Shown here: piece by piece, positions 49,159 through 60,109 of the stretch
How the letters are laid out: every line of letters begins with the position of its first letter
Numbering within the stretch: the stretch's first letter is position 1
Assembly: GCF_947503375.1 (NCBI RefSeq)
Contig: NZ_CANNDQ010000001.1
Location: 1 to 64,000, forward strand
DNA length: 64,000 nt
Source: an uncultured Psychroserpens sp.
GTDB lineage: Bacteria > Bacteroidota > Bacteroidia > Flavobacteriales > Flavobacteriaceae
Reading direction: 5' to 3'
Notes under the pieces: model-generated
The model's input: the letters and a program-made list of their open reading frames with translations, nothing else
What the model was told of the DNA's origin: nothing
Databases searched by the model: none
Position numbers and translations under genes: made by a program

Positions 49159-50916
49159 TTAGTTTATTAATTTTTTAGCTTGACCAGACCAGTCATCACG
49201 TTCAGCTCTTCCTGGGAAAGATCCTGTGATGCTATCTAACAAGTCATATTCTCTTTTTGTCATTTTACTTACTTGTAGGTAAGTATAAATTCCTATTTGA
49301 TTTAATACGTTTTCCATTTTAGGACCTATACCACTAATCTTTTTAAGATCATCAGCAGTTTGAGTGTCTGGATCAAATTTTCCAATACCATCTAAAAGAC
49401 TATTAATATCATCTTCATTACTTGGTGCAAAGGCACTTTCAACTGTTGGGTCAGTATCTACTTTAGGCGCAATTACAGTTTTCATTTTAGAGTTAGACGT
49501 TCGCTCATCAGAACCTGTCCCAACTAAACTATCACCTGCTTCTCTTATGCGCTTGTAACGTTCACCTGAAGATTTCAAAATTGTTTTCACCTCAGCTTGT
49601 GCAATTACAGGGAATGTTCTTGAATACAATAAGAATAACACAAAGAAGAATCCAATAGTTCCAATGAAAATTCCAATATCTACGAATGTTGGTGAGAACA
49701 TTGTCCAAGATGACGGTAGATAATCTCTATGTAATGAGGTTACAATAATAACGAAACGTTCAAACCACATCCCAATATTTACCACAATTGAAATAAAAAA
49801 TGAGAACATGATACTTGTACGTAATCTTTTAAACCACATAAATTGAGGTGAAAACACGTTACAAGTCATCATAGCCCAATATGCCCATGCATAAGGTCCA
49901 GTTGCTCTGTTTAAAAATGCATATTGTTCATATTCAACACCTGAATACCATGCAATAAATAACTCAGTAATATATGCCACACCAACTATAGAACCTGTAA
50001 TCATAATTACAATGTTCATTAATTCGATGTGTTGTACTGTGATGTAATCTTCAAGATTACACACTTTTCTCATGATAATTAAAAGCGTGTTTACCATTGC
50101 AAATCCAGAGAAAATTGCTCCAGCAACAAAATATGGAGGGAAAATTGTAGTATGCCAACCAGGGATAACTGATGTTGCGAAGTCAAACGATACAATAGTA
50201 TGAACCGACAATACAAGTGGAGTTGCTAAACCTGCTAACACCAATGATACTTCTTCAAAACGTTGCCAATCTTTAGCTCTACCAGACCATCCAAAACTTA
50301 AAAGTGAATATATTTTCTTTTGAAATGGTTTTACAGCACGGTCACGAATCATTGCGAAATCTGGTAATAAACCAGTCCACCAAAACACTAATGATACAGA
50401 CAAGTATGTAGAAATTGCAAATACGTCCCAAAGTAGTGGTGAATTAAAGTTTACCCAAAGCGAACCAAACTGATTGGGAATAGGTAATACCCAATATCCT
50501 AACCATGGACGACCCATGTGAATGATTGGAAATAATCCTGCCTGTACTACTGAGAAAATGGTCATTGCTTCTGCAGATCGGTTAATAGCCATTCTCCATT
50601 TTTGACGGAAAAGTAAAAGTACTGCAGAAATCAATGTTCCTGCATGACCAATACCAACCCACCAAACGAAGTTAGTTATATCCCAAGCCCAACCTACGGT
50701 TTTATTTAAACCCCAAGTTCCTATACCTGTTGATATTGTATAGATAATACATCCAATTCCCCAAAGGAAAGCGACAAGTGCGATTGAAAATACAATCCAC
50801 CATGATTTATTTGCTTTTCCTTCCACAGGAGCTGCCACATCTACCGATACATCGTGATATGATTTTTCTCCTGTAACTAAGGGTCTTCTAATAGGTGCTT
50901 CGTAATGAGACGCCAT
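49159..50916 (-). CDS. actC: ACIII NrfD-family subunit, ActC-like, with C-terminal helix-hairpin-helix-like extension
   Basis: NrfD core 'WWVGIGHAGTLISAVLLLFRQKWRMAINRSAEAMTIFSVVQAGLFPIIHMGRPW'; C-terminal 'ADDLKKISGIGPKMENVLNQIGIYTYLQVSKMTKREYDLLDSI'. Confidence 0.9.
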   Translation of the reverse strand: MASHYEAPIRRPLVTGEKSYHDVSVDVAAPVEGKANKSWWIVFSIALVAFLWGIGCIIYTISTGIGTWGLNKTVGWAWDITNFVWWVGIGHAGTLISAVLLLFRQKWRMAINRSAEAMTIFSVVQAGLFPIIHMGRPWLGYWVLPIPNQFGSLWVNFNSPLLWDVFAISTYLSVSLVFWWTGLLPDFAMIRDRAVKPFQKKIYSLLSFGWSGRAKDWQRFEEVSLVLAGLATPLVLSVHTIVSFDFATSVIPGWHTTIFPPYFVAGAIFSGFAMVNTLLIIMRKVCNLEDYITVQHIELMNIVIMITGSIVGVAYITELFIAWYSGVEYEQYAFLNRATGPYAWAYWAMMTCNVFSPQFMWFKRLRTSIMFSFFISIVVNIGMWFERFVIIVTSLHRDYLPSSWTMFSPTFVDIGIFIGTIGFFFVLFLLYSRTFPVIAQAEVKTILKSSGERYKRIREAGDSLVGTGSDERTSNSKMKTVIAPKVDTDPTVESAFAPSNEDDINSLLDGIGKFDPDTQTADDLKKISGIGPKMENVLNQIGIYTYLQVSKMTKREYDLLDSITGSFPGRAERDDWSGQAKKLIN

Positions 50917-50948
50917 AATCTATTTTAATTGTTTCTTAATTAATCTTT

Positions 50949-53900
50949 TTATGCTTCAGTTGTATTTCTCACCTTAGTATGATACTGCACATTTGGTTTA
51001 GTACCTACACTTTCTAATAAGTGATACATACGATCATCTTTTAAAAGTTTTGCAACTTTACTTTCTTTATCGTTGATATCTCCAAATACCATAGCTCCAC
51101 TACTACAAGCTGCAGAACAAGCTGTTTGGAATTCACCATCTTTAATTTCACGTCCATCTCGCTTAGCGTCTAAAATAGTTTTCTGTGTCTTTTGAATACA
51201 CATAGAACATTTTTCCATCACACCACGAGAACGAACTACCACGTCTGGATTTAGTACCATACGCCCTAAATCATCATTCATATGATAGTCAAACTCATCA
51301 TTCTGAGCGTACAAGAACCAATTGAAGCGACGTACTTTATACGGGCAGTTATTTGCACAATAACGCGTGCCTACACAACGGTTGTAAGCCATGTGATTTT
51401 GACCTTGACGACCATGTGATGTAGCTGCTACTGGACAAACTGTTTCACAAGGTGCGTGATTGCAATGTTGACACATTACTGGCTGAAAAGCAACTTGAGG
51501 GTTATCCGCAGGATTTTCCATTTCTCCAAATCCTCCTAAAGAACCTTTATCTCCCCAAAGTCCAGAAAACTCATCTTTCTTAGTGTCATCTTGCTCAAAC
51601 GTTTCTTCAGAAGAATAGTATCTATCGATACGCAACCAATGCATATCACGACTACGTCTAATTTCTTCTTTACCAACTACTGGCACATTATTTTCAGCGT
51701 GGCAAGCAATCACACATGCACCACATCCAGTACAAGCATTTAAATCTATTGACAGATTAAAATGATGGCCAATTGAACGATCAAACTCATCCCAAAGGTC
51801 AACTTCTGGAGAAGTTACAGGTGTTTCTATATGGTTAAGAGATACTTTTGGAATTGGATTCCAATGCTCTTTATCTTTTGTATTAAATATTTCAAGTGTG
51901 GTTTCTCTGATGATATCTCCACGCCCCATTAATGTATTCTGCAATTGAACACAAGCAAACTCATGCATTCCAGCAGCCTTTTCAATAGTCACGTTTTGTG
52001 CAGTATCAAAATTCTGGTATAGTGGATAGGCATTAACACCCGTTTTCATTTCATCTTTTAAACCCGCTGTTCTTCCAAACCCGAAAGATAGTCCTGCAGA
52101 CCCTTTAGCTTGTCCTGGTTGAATAATAACCGGCACATTCTTGACTGTTGCGCCATTAACTGTTACATCTACATAACTACCATTTAATGCTCCAGTTGCT
52201 TCATATTCATTAACTAAGCCTAATTCTTTTGCATCAGCAGCAGAAATCGTTAGATAATTGTCCCATGAGGTTCTAGTAATAGGATCTGGAAATTCTTGTA
52301 ACCATGGGTTATTAGCCTGTTGACCATCACCCATACCCACTTTAGTATAAAGTTGCAACTCCATACTTCCAGATTTAGCTGACGCTAATGCTCTAGCTGC
52401 TGAACCTGCAGACACAAAACCAACTGCATCATCAATTACATTTTGAAATGCTTCTTCACCTGGCTCGATAGCTGTTGTATTTCCTGTAGTGGTTGTTTCA
52501 GTAGCGATACTTCCTACATAAACTCCATCTTGTACTGCTTTATTAAATGAGCTCCCATTTAATATTGAAGTGCCCCAAGCATCTTTAATATACTCACGGT
52601 AAGTCATATCATTATCTGTCCACTTCAGTAAAGCTTCTTGAAATTGACGGGTATCAAACAAAGGACGAATAGTAGGTTGCATCACGCTGTAATGACCTTT
52701 CTTCATTTCTACATCCCCCCAAGATTCTAGATAATGAGGTGCAGCAGCAATGTAAGTACAAGCTGTAGATGTTTCATCTGCTTTCATTGAGAACGCCACA
52801 GACAATTCTGTCTTAGCTAGACCTTCTTTAAAATCTGTAGCATTAGGCAATGTATATAATGGGTTAACACCACTCATGATAATAGCGCTAACCTTACCTG
52901 CTTTCATATCTGCAACTAAAGCCATTACATCTTTACTATTACCTTGTCTTGTTTTAATTGGTGTATCAGGATTAAAGGCCTTACTTCCTATAGCGGCATT
53001 TACTTCTAATGCAACTGTTTGTGCATTCACATCTTGTAAACCTGTTACTAGAACACCATTACTTCCTGCTTTTATTAATTCGTTAGCAGCACTTTGAACT
53101 GCTTTATTGATATGTTCAGGTAAATCTGTAGACACAGAAGTACCAACAACCATACTGTATAATTTAGCTAATGCTTGCTTTTGTTGACTAGGTGTTAGTG
53201 GTATACGCTTGTCTGCATTAGCACCTGATAACGACATATTAGATTCAAACTGAATATGGCGAGACATCTTTCCATCTTTAGGAACACGACCTTTAGCATA
53301 TCCAGAATCAAATCCTCCACCTTGCCAATCAGCTAAGAAATCTGCACCAACAGACACAATAGTCATTGCTTTTGAAAAATCGTAATTTGCCAAGGCACGC
53401 TCTCCATATTTTGCTTGGTAAGCATCTAAAGCAGCTGATTCTGAAACTGCATCATATACCACATGACGCACATTACCATATTTGGTTGCAAATTCTGATA
53501 TCAACTTTGATGTTGATGGACTTGCAAAAGTTTGTGTTAATAAGACAATTTGTTTCCCTGACGATTGTAACGCTTGTAATTTTTGAGTTACATCTGCATC
53601 TAATTCTGACCAAGAGATTTCAGACTCACCTTTCATTGGTGACTTCACTCTTAATATGTCGTACAGCCCTAAAACTGAAGCATTAACTCTAGCATTAGCA
53701 CTACCATTAGTAGCTGCCATAGTATTATTTTCGATCTTTATAGGACGACCTTCACGAGTTTTAACCAATACACTAGCAAAGTCAAAACCATCAGCAATAG
53801 TTGTGGCATAATAGTTAGCAACACCTGGAATAATTTCTTCAGGTTGAACTACGTAAGGAATAGATTTAATCACTGGCCCTTCACAAGCTGCTAAAGATGC

Positions 53901-54095
53901 TGCTGCAGTACTAAAACCAACGTATTTTAAAAAGTCACGACGCGTAGTAGAAGAAGATTCTAAAGATTCTTTATTACCTAAAAACTCATCGGTAGGAATC
54001 TCGTTAACAAATTCATTTTCTTTTAGCGTCTCAACAATAGAGCTGTTTTCGTTTAGCTCTTCAACACTTTTCCAGTATTTCTTGTTTGATGACAT
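50949..54095 (-). CDS. actB: ACIII molybdopterin-oxidoreductase-like / Fe-S subunit, ActB-like
   Basis: 'TTRRDFLKYVGFSTAAASLAACEGPVIKSIPYVVQPEEIIPGVANYYATT'; ferredoxin motifs 'CTGCGACVIACHAENN', 'CQHCNHAPCETVCP', 'CVGTRYCANNCPYKVRRFNW', 'CSMCIQKTQ'. Confidence 0.93.
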   Translation of the reverse strand: MSSNKKYWKSVEELNENSSIVETLKENEFVNEIPTDEFLGNKESLESSSTTRRDFLKYVGFSTAAASLAACEGPVIKSIPYVVQPEEIIPGVANYYATTIADGFDFASVLVKTREGRPIKIENNTMAATNGSANARVNASVLGLYDILRVKSPMKGESEISWSELDADVTQKLQALQSSGKQIVLLTQTFASPSTSKLISEFATKYGNVRHVVYDAVSESAALDAYQAKYGERALANYDFSKAMTIVSVGADFLADWQGGGFDSGYAKGRVPKDGKMSRHIQFESNMSLSGANADKRIPLTPSQQKQALAKLYSMVVGTSVSTDLPEHINKAVQSAANELIKAGSNGVLVTGLQDVNAQTVALEVNAAIGSKAFNPDTPIKTRQGNSKDVMALVADMKAGKVSAIIMSGVNPLYTLPNATDFKEGLAKTELSVAFSMKADETSTACTYIAAAPHYLESWGDVEMKKGHYSVMQPTIRPLFDTRQFQEALLKWTDNDMTYREYIKDAWGTSILNGSSFNKAVQDGVYVGSIATETTTTGNTTAIEPGEEAFQNVIDDAVGFVSAGSAARALASAKSGSMELQLYTKVGMGDGQQANNPWLQEFPDPITRTSWDNYLTISAADAKELGLVNEYEATGALNGSYVDVTVNGATVKNVPVIIQPGQAKGSAGLSFGFGRTAGLKDEMKTGVNAYPLYQNFDTAQNVTIEKAAGMHEFACVQLQNTLMGRGDIIRETTLEIFNTKDKEHWNPIPKVSLNHIETPVTSPEVDLWDEFDRSIGHHFNLSIDLNACTGCGACVIACHAENNVPVVGKEEIRRSRDMHWLRIDRYYSSEETFEQDDTKKDEFSGLWGDKGSLGGFGEMENPADNPQVAFQPVMCQHCNHAPCETVCPVAATSHGRQGQNHMAYNRCVGTRYCANNCPYKVRRFNWFLYAQNDEFDYHMNDDLGRMVLNPDVVVRSRGVMEKCSMCIQKTQKTILDAKRDGREIKDGEFQTACSAACSSGAMVFGDINDKESKVAKLLKDDRMYHLLESVGTKPNVQYHTKVRNTTEA

Positions 54096-54129
54096 ATTAT
54101 ATAATTGAATTACTTCTTATTAAACTTAT

Positions 54130-55473
54130 TTAGTAATGGCATTTTCCACATTCTAGCCCACCCATTTGAGCAGCTGTTAATTTTTCAACACCATATTTCT
54201 TAGATAATTGCTCATGTATTTTTGTGTAATATGCATTATCTTTTACGTTAACTTCTGTCTTTCTATGACAATCAATACACCAACCCATTGTTAATGGTGA
54301 ATACTGATACATCACTTCCATTTCTTCAACTGGTCCATGACAAGTTTGACACTCTACACCAGCAACAGTAACGTGTTGTGAGTGGTTGAAATAAGCAAAA
54401 TCTGGGAGATTGTGTATTCTTACCCATTTAACAGGCTCAGTTTCTCCAGTATATTTTTGCTCTGCATCATCCCATCCAACAGCTTTATATAACTTTTGAA
54501 TTTCAGCATTGTAATCTACGCCATATTCGTCTAAACCTTCTTGTTGTGTTTCGGCAGATACTTCATAAATAGACTTATGACAGTTCATACAAATATTCAA
54601 TGAAGGGATTCCTGAGTGCTTACTTACACGTGCTGATGAGTGACAATACTTACAGTCAATACCATTGTCTCCAGCATGTATTCTATGTGAATAGTGTATC
54701 GGCTGTACTGGCTCATAACCTTGATCTACACCTATTTGAGAGAGGTAACCAAACACAAAATATGCACTTGCTAATAAGAAGAAAATTACAGTAACTAAAA
54801 CCAAGAATTGGTTTTGAGCAAAGGCTTTCCAGATTGGAACACTTTTATCTTCTTTGGCGATATCTATTCCTTTAGCTTCGGCAAAACGATTTAACGTTTG
54901 TCTCACCAAAATTAAGGCTATTGCTAATAATGCAAATAAGATAGCTAAAGCGCCAAGAATCAATTTATTTGAGACACCTCCTGTTGGAGGTTGATTTGGA
55001 TCTATAGGAGGAACTGGACCATCCACTTTTTCAGCCGGTGGCTCAGCCGTATATGCTAGAATATCACTAATATCTTGGTCTGTCAACTGCGGAAATGCTG
55101 TCATTGCAGTACCATTGTACTCATTGTAAATCTTGTTAGCATAAGCATCACCAGATTTAACCATTCCTGCACTGTTACGAATCCATGCATTAAGCCATTC
55201 TCTGTCTAAGCCTTGTTCTTCTGCTAAACGCGCTTCAACATTACGCAGAGCAGGACCTGTCATTTTCTTATCTAGTTTATGACATGAGGCACAGTTGGTA
55301 TTAAATAGTGTTTTTCCTTTAACAGGATCGCCTTCTTGAGCAATAAGTGAAGTTGAAAACGTGAGTAAAAAAACTAACCCTAAATTGAGAAAATTTGATG
55401 TTAGTTTACGGTAAATCACTTGTATCATAGTGTTAGTTGAATTATCTTCTAAACTTTGGTATGATTTTTTCAT
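54130..55473 (-). CDS. actA: ACIII multiheme cytochrome c subunit, ActA-like, six CxxCH motifs
   Basis: CASCHK, CKYCHS, CMNCHK, CQTCHG, CIDCHR, CGKCHY in one ORF. Confidence 0.9.
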   Translation of the reverse strand: MKKSYQSLEDNSTNTMIQVIYRKLTSNFLNLGLVFLLTFSTSLIAQEGDPVKGKTLFNTNCASCHKLDKKMTGPALRNVEARLAEEQGLDREWLNAWIRNSAGMVKSGDAYANKIYNEYNGTAMTAFPQLTDQDISDILAYTAEPPAEKVDGPVPPIDPNQPPTGGVSNKLILGALAILFALLAIALILVRQTLNRFAEAKGIDIAKEDKSVPIWKAFAQNQFLVLVTVIFFLLASAYFVFGYLSQIGVDQGYEPVQPIHYSHRIHAGDNGIDCKYCHSSARVSKHSGIPSLNICMNCHKSIYEVSAETQQEGLDEYGVDYNAEIQKLYKAVGWDDAEQKYTGETEPVKWVRIHNLPDFAYFNHSQHVTVAGVECQTCHGPVEEMEVMYQYSPLTMGWCIDCHRKTEVNVKDNAYYTKIHEQLSKKYGVEKLTAAQMGGLECGKCHY

Positions 55474-55509
55474 TAATTGTATTGAAAAAAACGTTTATAA
55501 AATCTCACG

Positions 55510-55517
55510 CAAAAATA
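55510..55517 (-). promoter_or_regulatory. Candidate -7 box upstream of the ACIII/cox operon
   Basis: Reverse strand TATTTTTG (TAnnTTTG); no convincing -33 TTG. Confidence 0.4.
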
Positions 55518-55672
55518 ACACTTAATGTCGATTTGGGAAATGTTACAGAACTGTTAATTGATAATTTATAAAGATTCTAAATAATATTTTAAGCCTAAAA
55601 TTAGTTTAAAAAATAACCCAAATACAAAGACTGCTAAAAAAAATCATTTTCTTTGTATAAAATTAAAGAACC

Positions 55673-56056
55673 ATGTTAAAAAACAATATTAAATTCATCG
55701 TATTTTTCATTGCTTGTTTTGTCTTTCAAAATCAAAGTTTTGCACAGCAAGGTACTGTAACTGTAGATCAAGATAGCGATATTGACAAACTTTTAGATTA
55801 TAAAAAAGACGTTAAGACCGTAAATTTATATAAGATTCAGATCTATTCTGGAGACCGCTTTAATGCTGAAAACACTAAGAAAAACTTTTTAAATTCGTTT
55901 GGAGAATGGCCAGTTGAAATGGTCTACGAACAACCAAATACTAAAATCCAAGTTGGAAAATTTAGAAGTCGACTTGAAGCAGATAAAGCCTTATTAAAAA
56001 TCAAGAAGAAGTATTCAAACGCTTTTATTTTTGAGCCCAAAAAGGATAAAAAATAA
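55673..56056 (+). CDS. SPOR domain-containing protein, secreted
   Basis: Signal peptide; 'YKIQIYSGDRFNAENTKKNFLNSFGEWPVEMVYEQPNTKIQVGKFRSRLEADKALLKIKKKYSNAFIF'. Confidence 0.88.
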   Translation: MLKNNIKFIVFFIACFVFQNQSFAQQGTVTVDQDSDIDKLLDYKKDVKTVNLYKIQIYSGDRFNAENTKKNFLNSFGEWPVEMVYEQPNTKIQVGKFRSRLEADKALLKIKKKYSNAFIFEPKKDKK

Positions 56057-56069
56057 GAAAATTTTATCA

Positions 56070-56104
56070 TAAAAAAAGCGAGCATTGTTGATGCTCGCTT
56101 TTTT
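56070..56104. terminator. Bidirectional intrinsic terminator between convergent SPOR gene and infB
   Basis: aaaaaaagcgagcattgttgatgctcgctttttta: stem AAAGCGAGCAT..ATGCTCGCTTT. Confidence 0.8.
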
Positions 56105-56125
56105 ATTTAAGTGTCATGATGATTT

Positions 56126-58834
56126 TTATTTTAGTGTCTTTTTGACTTCCACTTCTTGGAATGCTTCAAGAACATCATCTATTTGAATATCGTTATAATT
56201 CTTCAACTGAATACCACAATCGTAACCTTTAGCTACTTCTTTAACATCGTCTTTAAAACGTTTCAATGATGCTAGTTCACCTGTGTGAATAACGACACCA
56301 TCACGTATCAAACGAATACCAGAGTTTCTAAATATTTTACCATTAGTTACCATACAACCTGCGATTGTACCAATTTTTGAAATCTTAAAGGTTTCTCTAA
56401 TTTCGGCAGTACCTGTAATTTCTTCTTTAAGCTCTGGAGATAACATTCCTTCCATTGCATCTTTAAGATCGTTGATTGCATCGTAGATAATAGAGTACGT
56501 TCTGATATCTATTTCTTCATTATCAGCAATTTGACGTGCATTACCCATTGGTCGTACATTAAATCCAATTATAATAGCATCTGAAGCTGTTGCCAATAGC
56601 ACATCACTTTCGGTAATGGCTCCAACACCTTTATGGATAATATTAACTTGAATCTCTTCAGTAGATAATTTCTGGAATGAATCTGTCAATGCCTCAACAG
56701 AGCCATCCACATCACCTTTAAGAATGATATTTAATTCTTGGAAATCACCCAATGCTATACGACGACCAATTTCATCGAGCGTGATATGACGCTGCGTTCT
56801 TACCGATTGTTCACGTTGTAATTGTGTACGTTTGGCAGCAATTTGTTTTGCTTCACGCTCATCTTCAAATACATTGAATTTATCACCTGCTTGAGGTGCT
56901 CCATCTAATCCTAAGATAGAAACTGGTGTTGATGGTCCAGCAGCTTTGACTTCATTTCCACGCTCATCATGCATTGCTTTAACTTTACCACTATTCTTCC
57001 CTGCCAACACGTAATCACCAACCTTTAAAGTTCCTGCTTGTACCAAAATTGTAGATACGTACCCACGTCCTTTATCTAAGAACGCTTCTACTACAGTTCC
57101 AACAGCATTTTTATTAGGGTTAGCTTTAAGTTCTAGTAACTCTGCTTCAAGTAAAACTTTTTCTAGCAACTCTTTAATACCTGTTCCGTTTTTAGCTGAA
57201 ATATCATGTGACTGGATTTTTCCGCCCCAATCTTCAACCAATAAATTCATGTTTGCCAATCCTTCTTTTACCTTATCAGGGTTTGCTCCAGGTTTATCTA
57301 TTTTATTTATAGCAAAAACAATTGGTACTTCGGCTGCTTGAGCATGAGCAATTGCTTCTTTTGTTTGTGGCATTATGGCATCATCAGCAGCTATAACAAT
57401 AATTGCTAAATCGGTAACTTGAGCTCCACGAGCACGCATTGCCGTAAAGGCTTCGTGACCTGGTGTATCTAAAAATGCTATTTTTTGACCATTGTCTAAT
57501 TGTACGCCATAAGCACCTATATGCTGAGTAATACCTCCTGACTCTCCTGCAATAACATTTTCTTTACGTATGTAATCTAACAACGACGTTTTACCGTGAT
57601 CTACGTGACCCATTACAGTTACAATTGGTGCACGCGTTTCTAAATCTTCTTCTTTATCTTGTACTTCTTCAAAAGACTCTTCAATATCAGCAGTTACAAA
57701 TTCTACTTCATAACCAAACTCATCAGCTACAACAGAAAGGGTCTCTGCATCAAGACGTTGGTTCATGGTAACCATCATACCTAAAGACATACATGCAGAA
57801 ATAATTTCAGTTACAGAAACATCCATCATTGTAGCTACTTCGCTCGCTGTAACAAATTCTGTTACTTTTAAAATCTTGCTTTCAGCTGCTTCAGCTTGTA
57901 GATCTTTTTCGGTTTGTTCTCTATGTTGATCTCTTTTCTCTCTTCTATATTTAGCACCTTTGCCTTTACTAGATTTGCCTTGTAGCTTTTCTAATGTTTC
58001 ACGTACTTGTTTTTGTACTTCTTCAGCACTAGGCTCTTCTTTAACAACAGCAGGTCGTTTCCCTTTTCCTTTGTAACCACCTCTTTGGTTGTTTTTATTT
58101 CCAAAATTATTATCTCCTCCCGAACCTGGTCCTTTACTAATACGACGTCTTTTTTTCTTATTAGCGTCATTTGACTTTTCTGCTGGTTTTTTGTCTTCTT
58201 TCTTTTTCTTTGGTTTATTGAATTTTGAAAGATCAATCTTTTCACCAGCTATGGTTGGTCCTGATAACTTTTTATACTGCGTTTTTAAAGTCTCATCTTC
58301 AGGTTCTTTATCCTGTTTATCTACTTTAGTTTCTGTCTTAACCGTTTTTGCCTTTGGTACTTTTGCTTTAGGCGCTTCTTTAACTTTTGGTTTTTCTACT
58401 ACTTCGGCTTCTTCTACTTTCTCTTCTACTTTGTCTTCAACAGGTTCTGGAACTGCTTCTTCCTCTTTTTTAGTTACCGCTTTAGGTTGATCTAGATCGA
58501 TCTTACCAACTTGTTTCGGACCGCTTAGATCTACTTTTGCCTTAACAACTTCATTACTCTTTTCCTCTTGCTTGGCTTTTTCTTCTAATTCACGCTCTCG
58601 CTGTTCGCGCAATTCTTCCTTTTCTTTGAGTTTAGCCTCACTAACTTCTTGCGACGCCATTTTTTTATTAGCATCGGTTTGAAATTCGTTTGAAAGAACT
58701 GTGTAAACGTCTTCTGATATTTTTGTATTAGGGCTCTTCTCAATAGAAATGCCTTTTGATTCTAAAAAATCAACAGCACGATCTATAGAGATATTGAGTT
58801 CTCGTAATACTTTATTTAATCTTGTTTGAGCCAT
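56126..58834 (-). CDS. infB: Translation initiation factor IF-2
   Basis: '[42 protein letters not shown]', '[32 protein letters not shown]'. Confidence 0.98.
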   Translation of the reverse strand: MAQTRLNKVLRELNISIDRAVDFLESKGISIEKSPNTKISEDVYTVLSNEFQTDANKKMASQEVSEAKLKEKEELREQRERELEEKAKQEEKSNEVVKAKVDLSGPKQVGKIDLDQPKAVTKKEEEAVPEPVEDKVEEKVEEAEVVEKPKVKEAPKAKVPKAKTVKTETKVDKQDKEPEDETLKTQYKKLSGPTIAGEKIDLSKFNKPKKKKEDKKPAEKSNDANKKKRRRISKGPGSGGDNNFGNKNNQRGGYKGKGKRPAVVKEEPSAEEVQKQVRETLEKLQGKSSKGKGAKYRREKRDQHREQTEKDLQAEAAESKILKVTEFVTASEVATMMDVSVTEIISACMSLGMMVTMNQRLDAETLSVVADEFGYEVEFVTADIEESFEEVQDKEEDLETRAPIVTVMGHVDHGKTSLLDYIRKENVIAGESGGITQHIGAYGVQLDNGQKIAFLDTPGHEAFTAMRARGAQVTDLAIIVIAADDAIMPQTKEAIAHAQAAEVPIVFAINKIDKPGANPDKVKEGLANMNLLVEDWGGKIQSHDISAKNGTGIKELLEKVLLEAELLELKANPNKNAVGTVVEAFLDKGRGYVSTILVQAGTLKVGDYVLAGKNSGKVKAMHDERGNEVKAAGPSTPVSILGLDGAPQAGDKFNVFEDEREAKQIAAKRTQLQREQSVRTQRHITLDEIGRRIALGDFQELNIILKGDVDGSVEALTDSFQKLSTEEIQVNIIHKGVGAITESDVLLATASDAIIIGFNVRPMGNARQIADNEEIDIRTYSIIYDAINDLKDAMEGMLSPELKEEITGTAEIRETFKISKIGTIAGCMVTNGKIFRNSGIRLIRDGVVIHTGELASLKRFKDDVKEVAKGYDCGIQLKNYNDIQIDDVLEAFQEVEVKKTLK

Positions 58835-58864
58835 AAATTACTTGTAATATAACTTAAAAATCTT

Positions 58865-60097
58865 TTATTCTTCAAATTCTTCTTTAAGAATTCTTATCAC
58901 ATCTAGAATTGTTTCCTCTTCTAAATCTGTTCGTTTTACTAGGTCTTCAACATCTTGTTCTAGAACACTTTTTGCTGTATCTAAACCTGCTTTACTAAAT
59001 TCGTCTATAATCCAGCTTTCTATTTCATCAGAAAACTCTCTTAATTCTACATCTTCTTCTGCACCTTCTCTAAAGACATCTATCTCATAACCTGTTAATT
59101 GTCCTGCTAATCTAATATTATGACCTCCTCTACCAATGGCTTTTGATACTTCTTCAGGTTTTAATAGTACTTCTGCACGTTTGTTTTCCTCATCAATTTT
59201 AATAGAGGTTACTCTCGCTGGGCTGAGTGCTCTTGTTATAAATAAATTCAAGTTGTTAGTATAGTTAATAACATCTATATTTTCATTGCCTAATTCACGT
59301 ACAATACCATGAATTCTTGAACCTTTCATCCCAACACAAGCACCTACTGGGTCAATTCTATCATCATAAGAATCTACGGCTACTTTAGCTTTTTCACCAG
59401 GAATTCTAACCACTTTTTTAATAGTTATTAAACCGTCAAACACTTCTGGTATTTCTTGTTCAAATAATTTCTCAAGGAATACTGGCGCTGTTCTTGACAT
59501 GACGATTGCGGGCTTATTTCCCTTAAGCTCAACGCTTTCTATAATCCCTCTAACATTTTCGCCTTTTCTAAAAAAGTCTGAAGGAATTTGCTTATCTTTT
59601 GGTAAGATAATCTCATTACCTTCATCATCTAATAAAATGATTGCTCTATGACGAATATGATGTACTTCAGCAGAATAAATTTCACCTTCTAAATCTTTGA
59701 ATTGCTTATAAATGTTAGTGTTATCGTGTTCGTGAATCTTTGAAATTAAGTTTTGTCTTAATGCTAAAATAGAACGACGCCCTAAATCAACTAGTTTTAC
59801 CTCTTCAGCTACATCTTCTCCAACTTCAAAATCTGGTTCAATTTTTTGAGCTTCAGATAATGCAATTTCTTGGTTTGGTTCTTCAACCTCATCATCTGCA
59901 ACTACAATTCTATTTCTCCATATCTCTAAATCACCTTTATCTGGATTGATAATGATATCAAAGTTATCATCATCACCATATTTCTTCTTCAACGCATTTC
60001 TTAATACATCTTCTAAAATCGCCATTAACGTTACACGATCTATTAACTTATCGTCCTTAAATTCTGAAAAAGATTCAATTAACGCAATATTTTCCAT
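58865..60097 (-). CDS. nusA: Transcription termination/antitermination factor NusA
   Basis: 'DPVGACVGMKGSRIHGIVRELGNENIDVINY', 'VSKAIGRGGHNIRLAGQLTGYEIDV'. Confidence 0.97.
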   Translation of the reverse strand: MENIALIESFSEFKDDKLIDRVTLMAILEDVLRNALKKKYGDDDNFDIIINPDKGDLEIWRNRIVVADDEVEEPNQEIALSEAQKIEPDFEVGEDVAEEVKLVDLGRRSILALRQNLISKIHEHDNTNIYKQFKDLEGEIYSAEVHHIRHRAIILLDDEGNEIILPKDKQIPSDFFRKGENVRGIIESVELKGNKPAIVMSRTAPVFLEKLFEQEIPEVFDGLITIKKVVRIPGEKAKVAVDSYDDRIDPVGACVGMKGSRIHGIVRELGNENIDVINYTNNLNLFITRALSPARVTSIKIDEENKRAEVLLKPEEVSKAIGRGGHNIRLAGQLTGYEIDVFREGAEEDVELREFSDEIESWIIDEFSKAGLDTAKSVLEQDVEDLVKRTDLEEETILDVIRILKEEFEE

Positions 60098-60109
60098 TAC
60101 TGTTATGAA

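Noticed and set aside
53366-53686. 106-aa + ORF opposite actB, and similar ORFs opposite actC, coxA and ruvB
   Set aside because: No initiation context or family; fully embedded in strongly supported genes.
57991-58490. ORFs overlapping the infB N-terminus (84 aa -, 133 aa +)
   Set aside because: Result from the Lys/Glu-rich low-complexity N-terminal region of IF-2.
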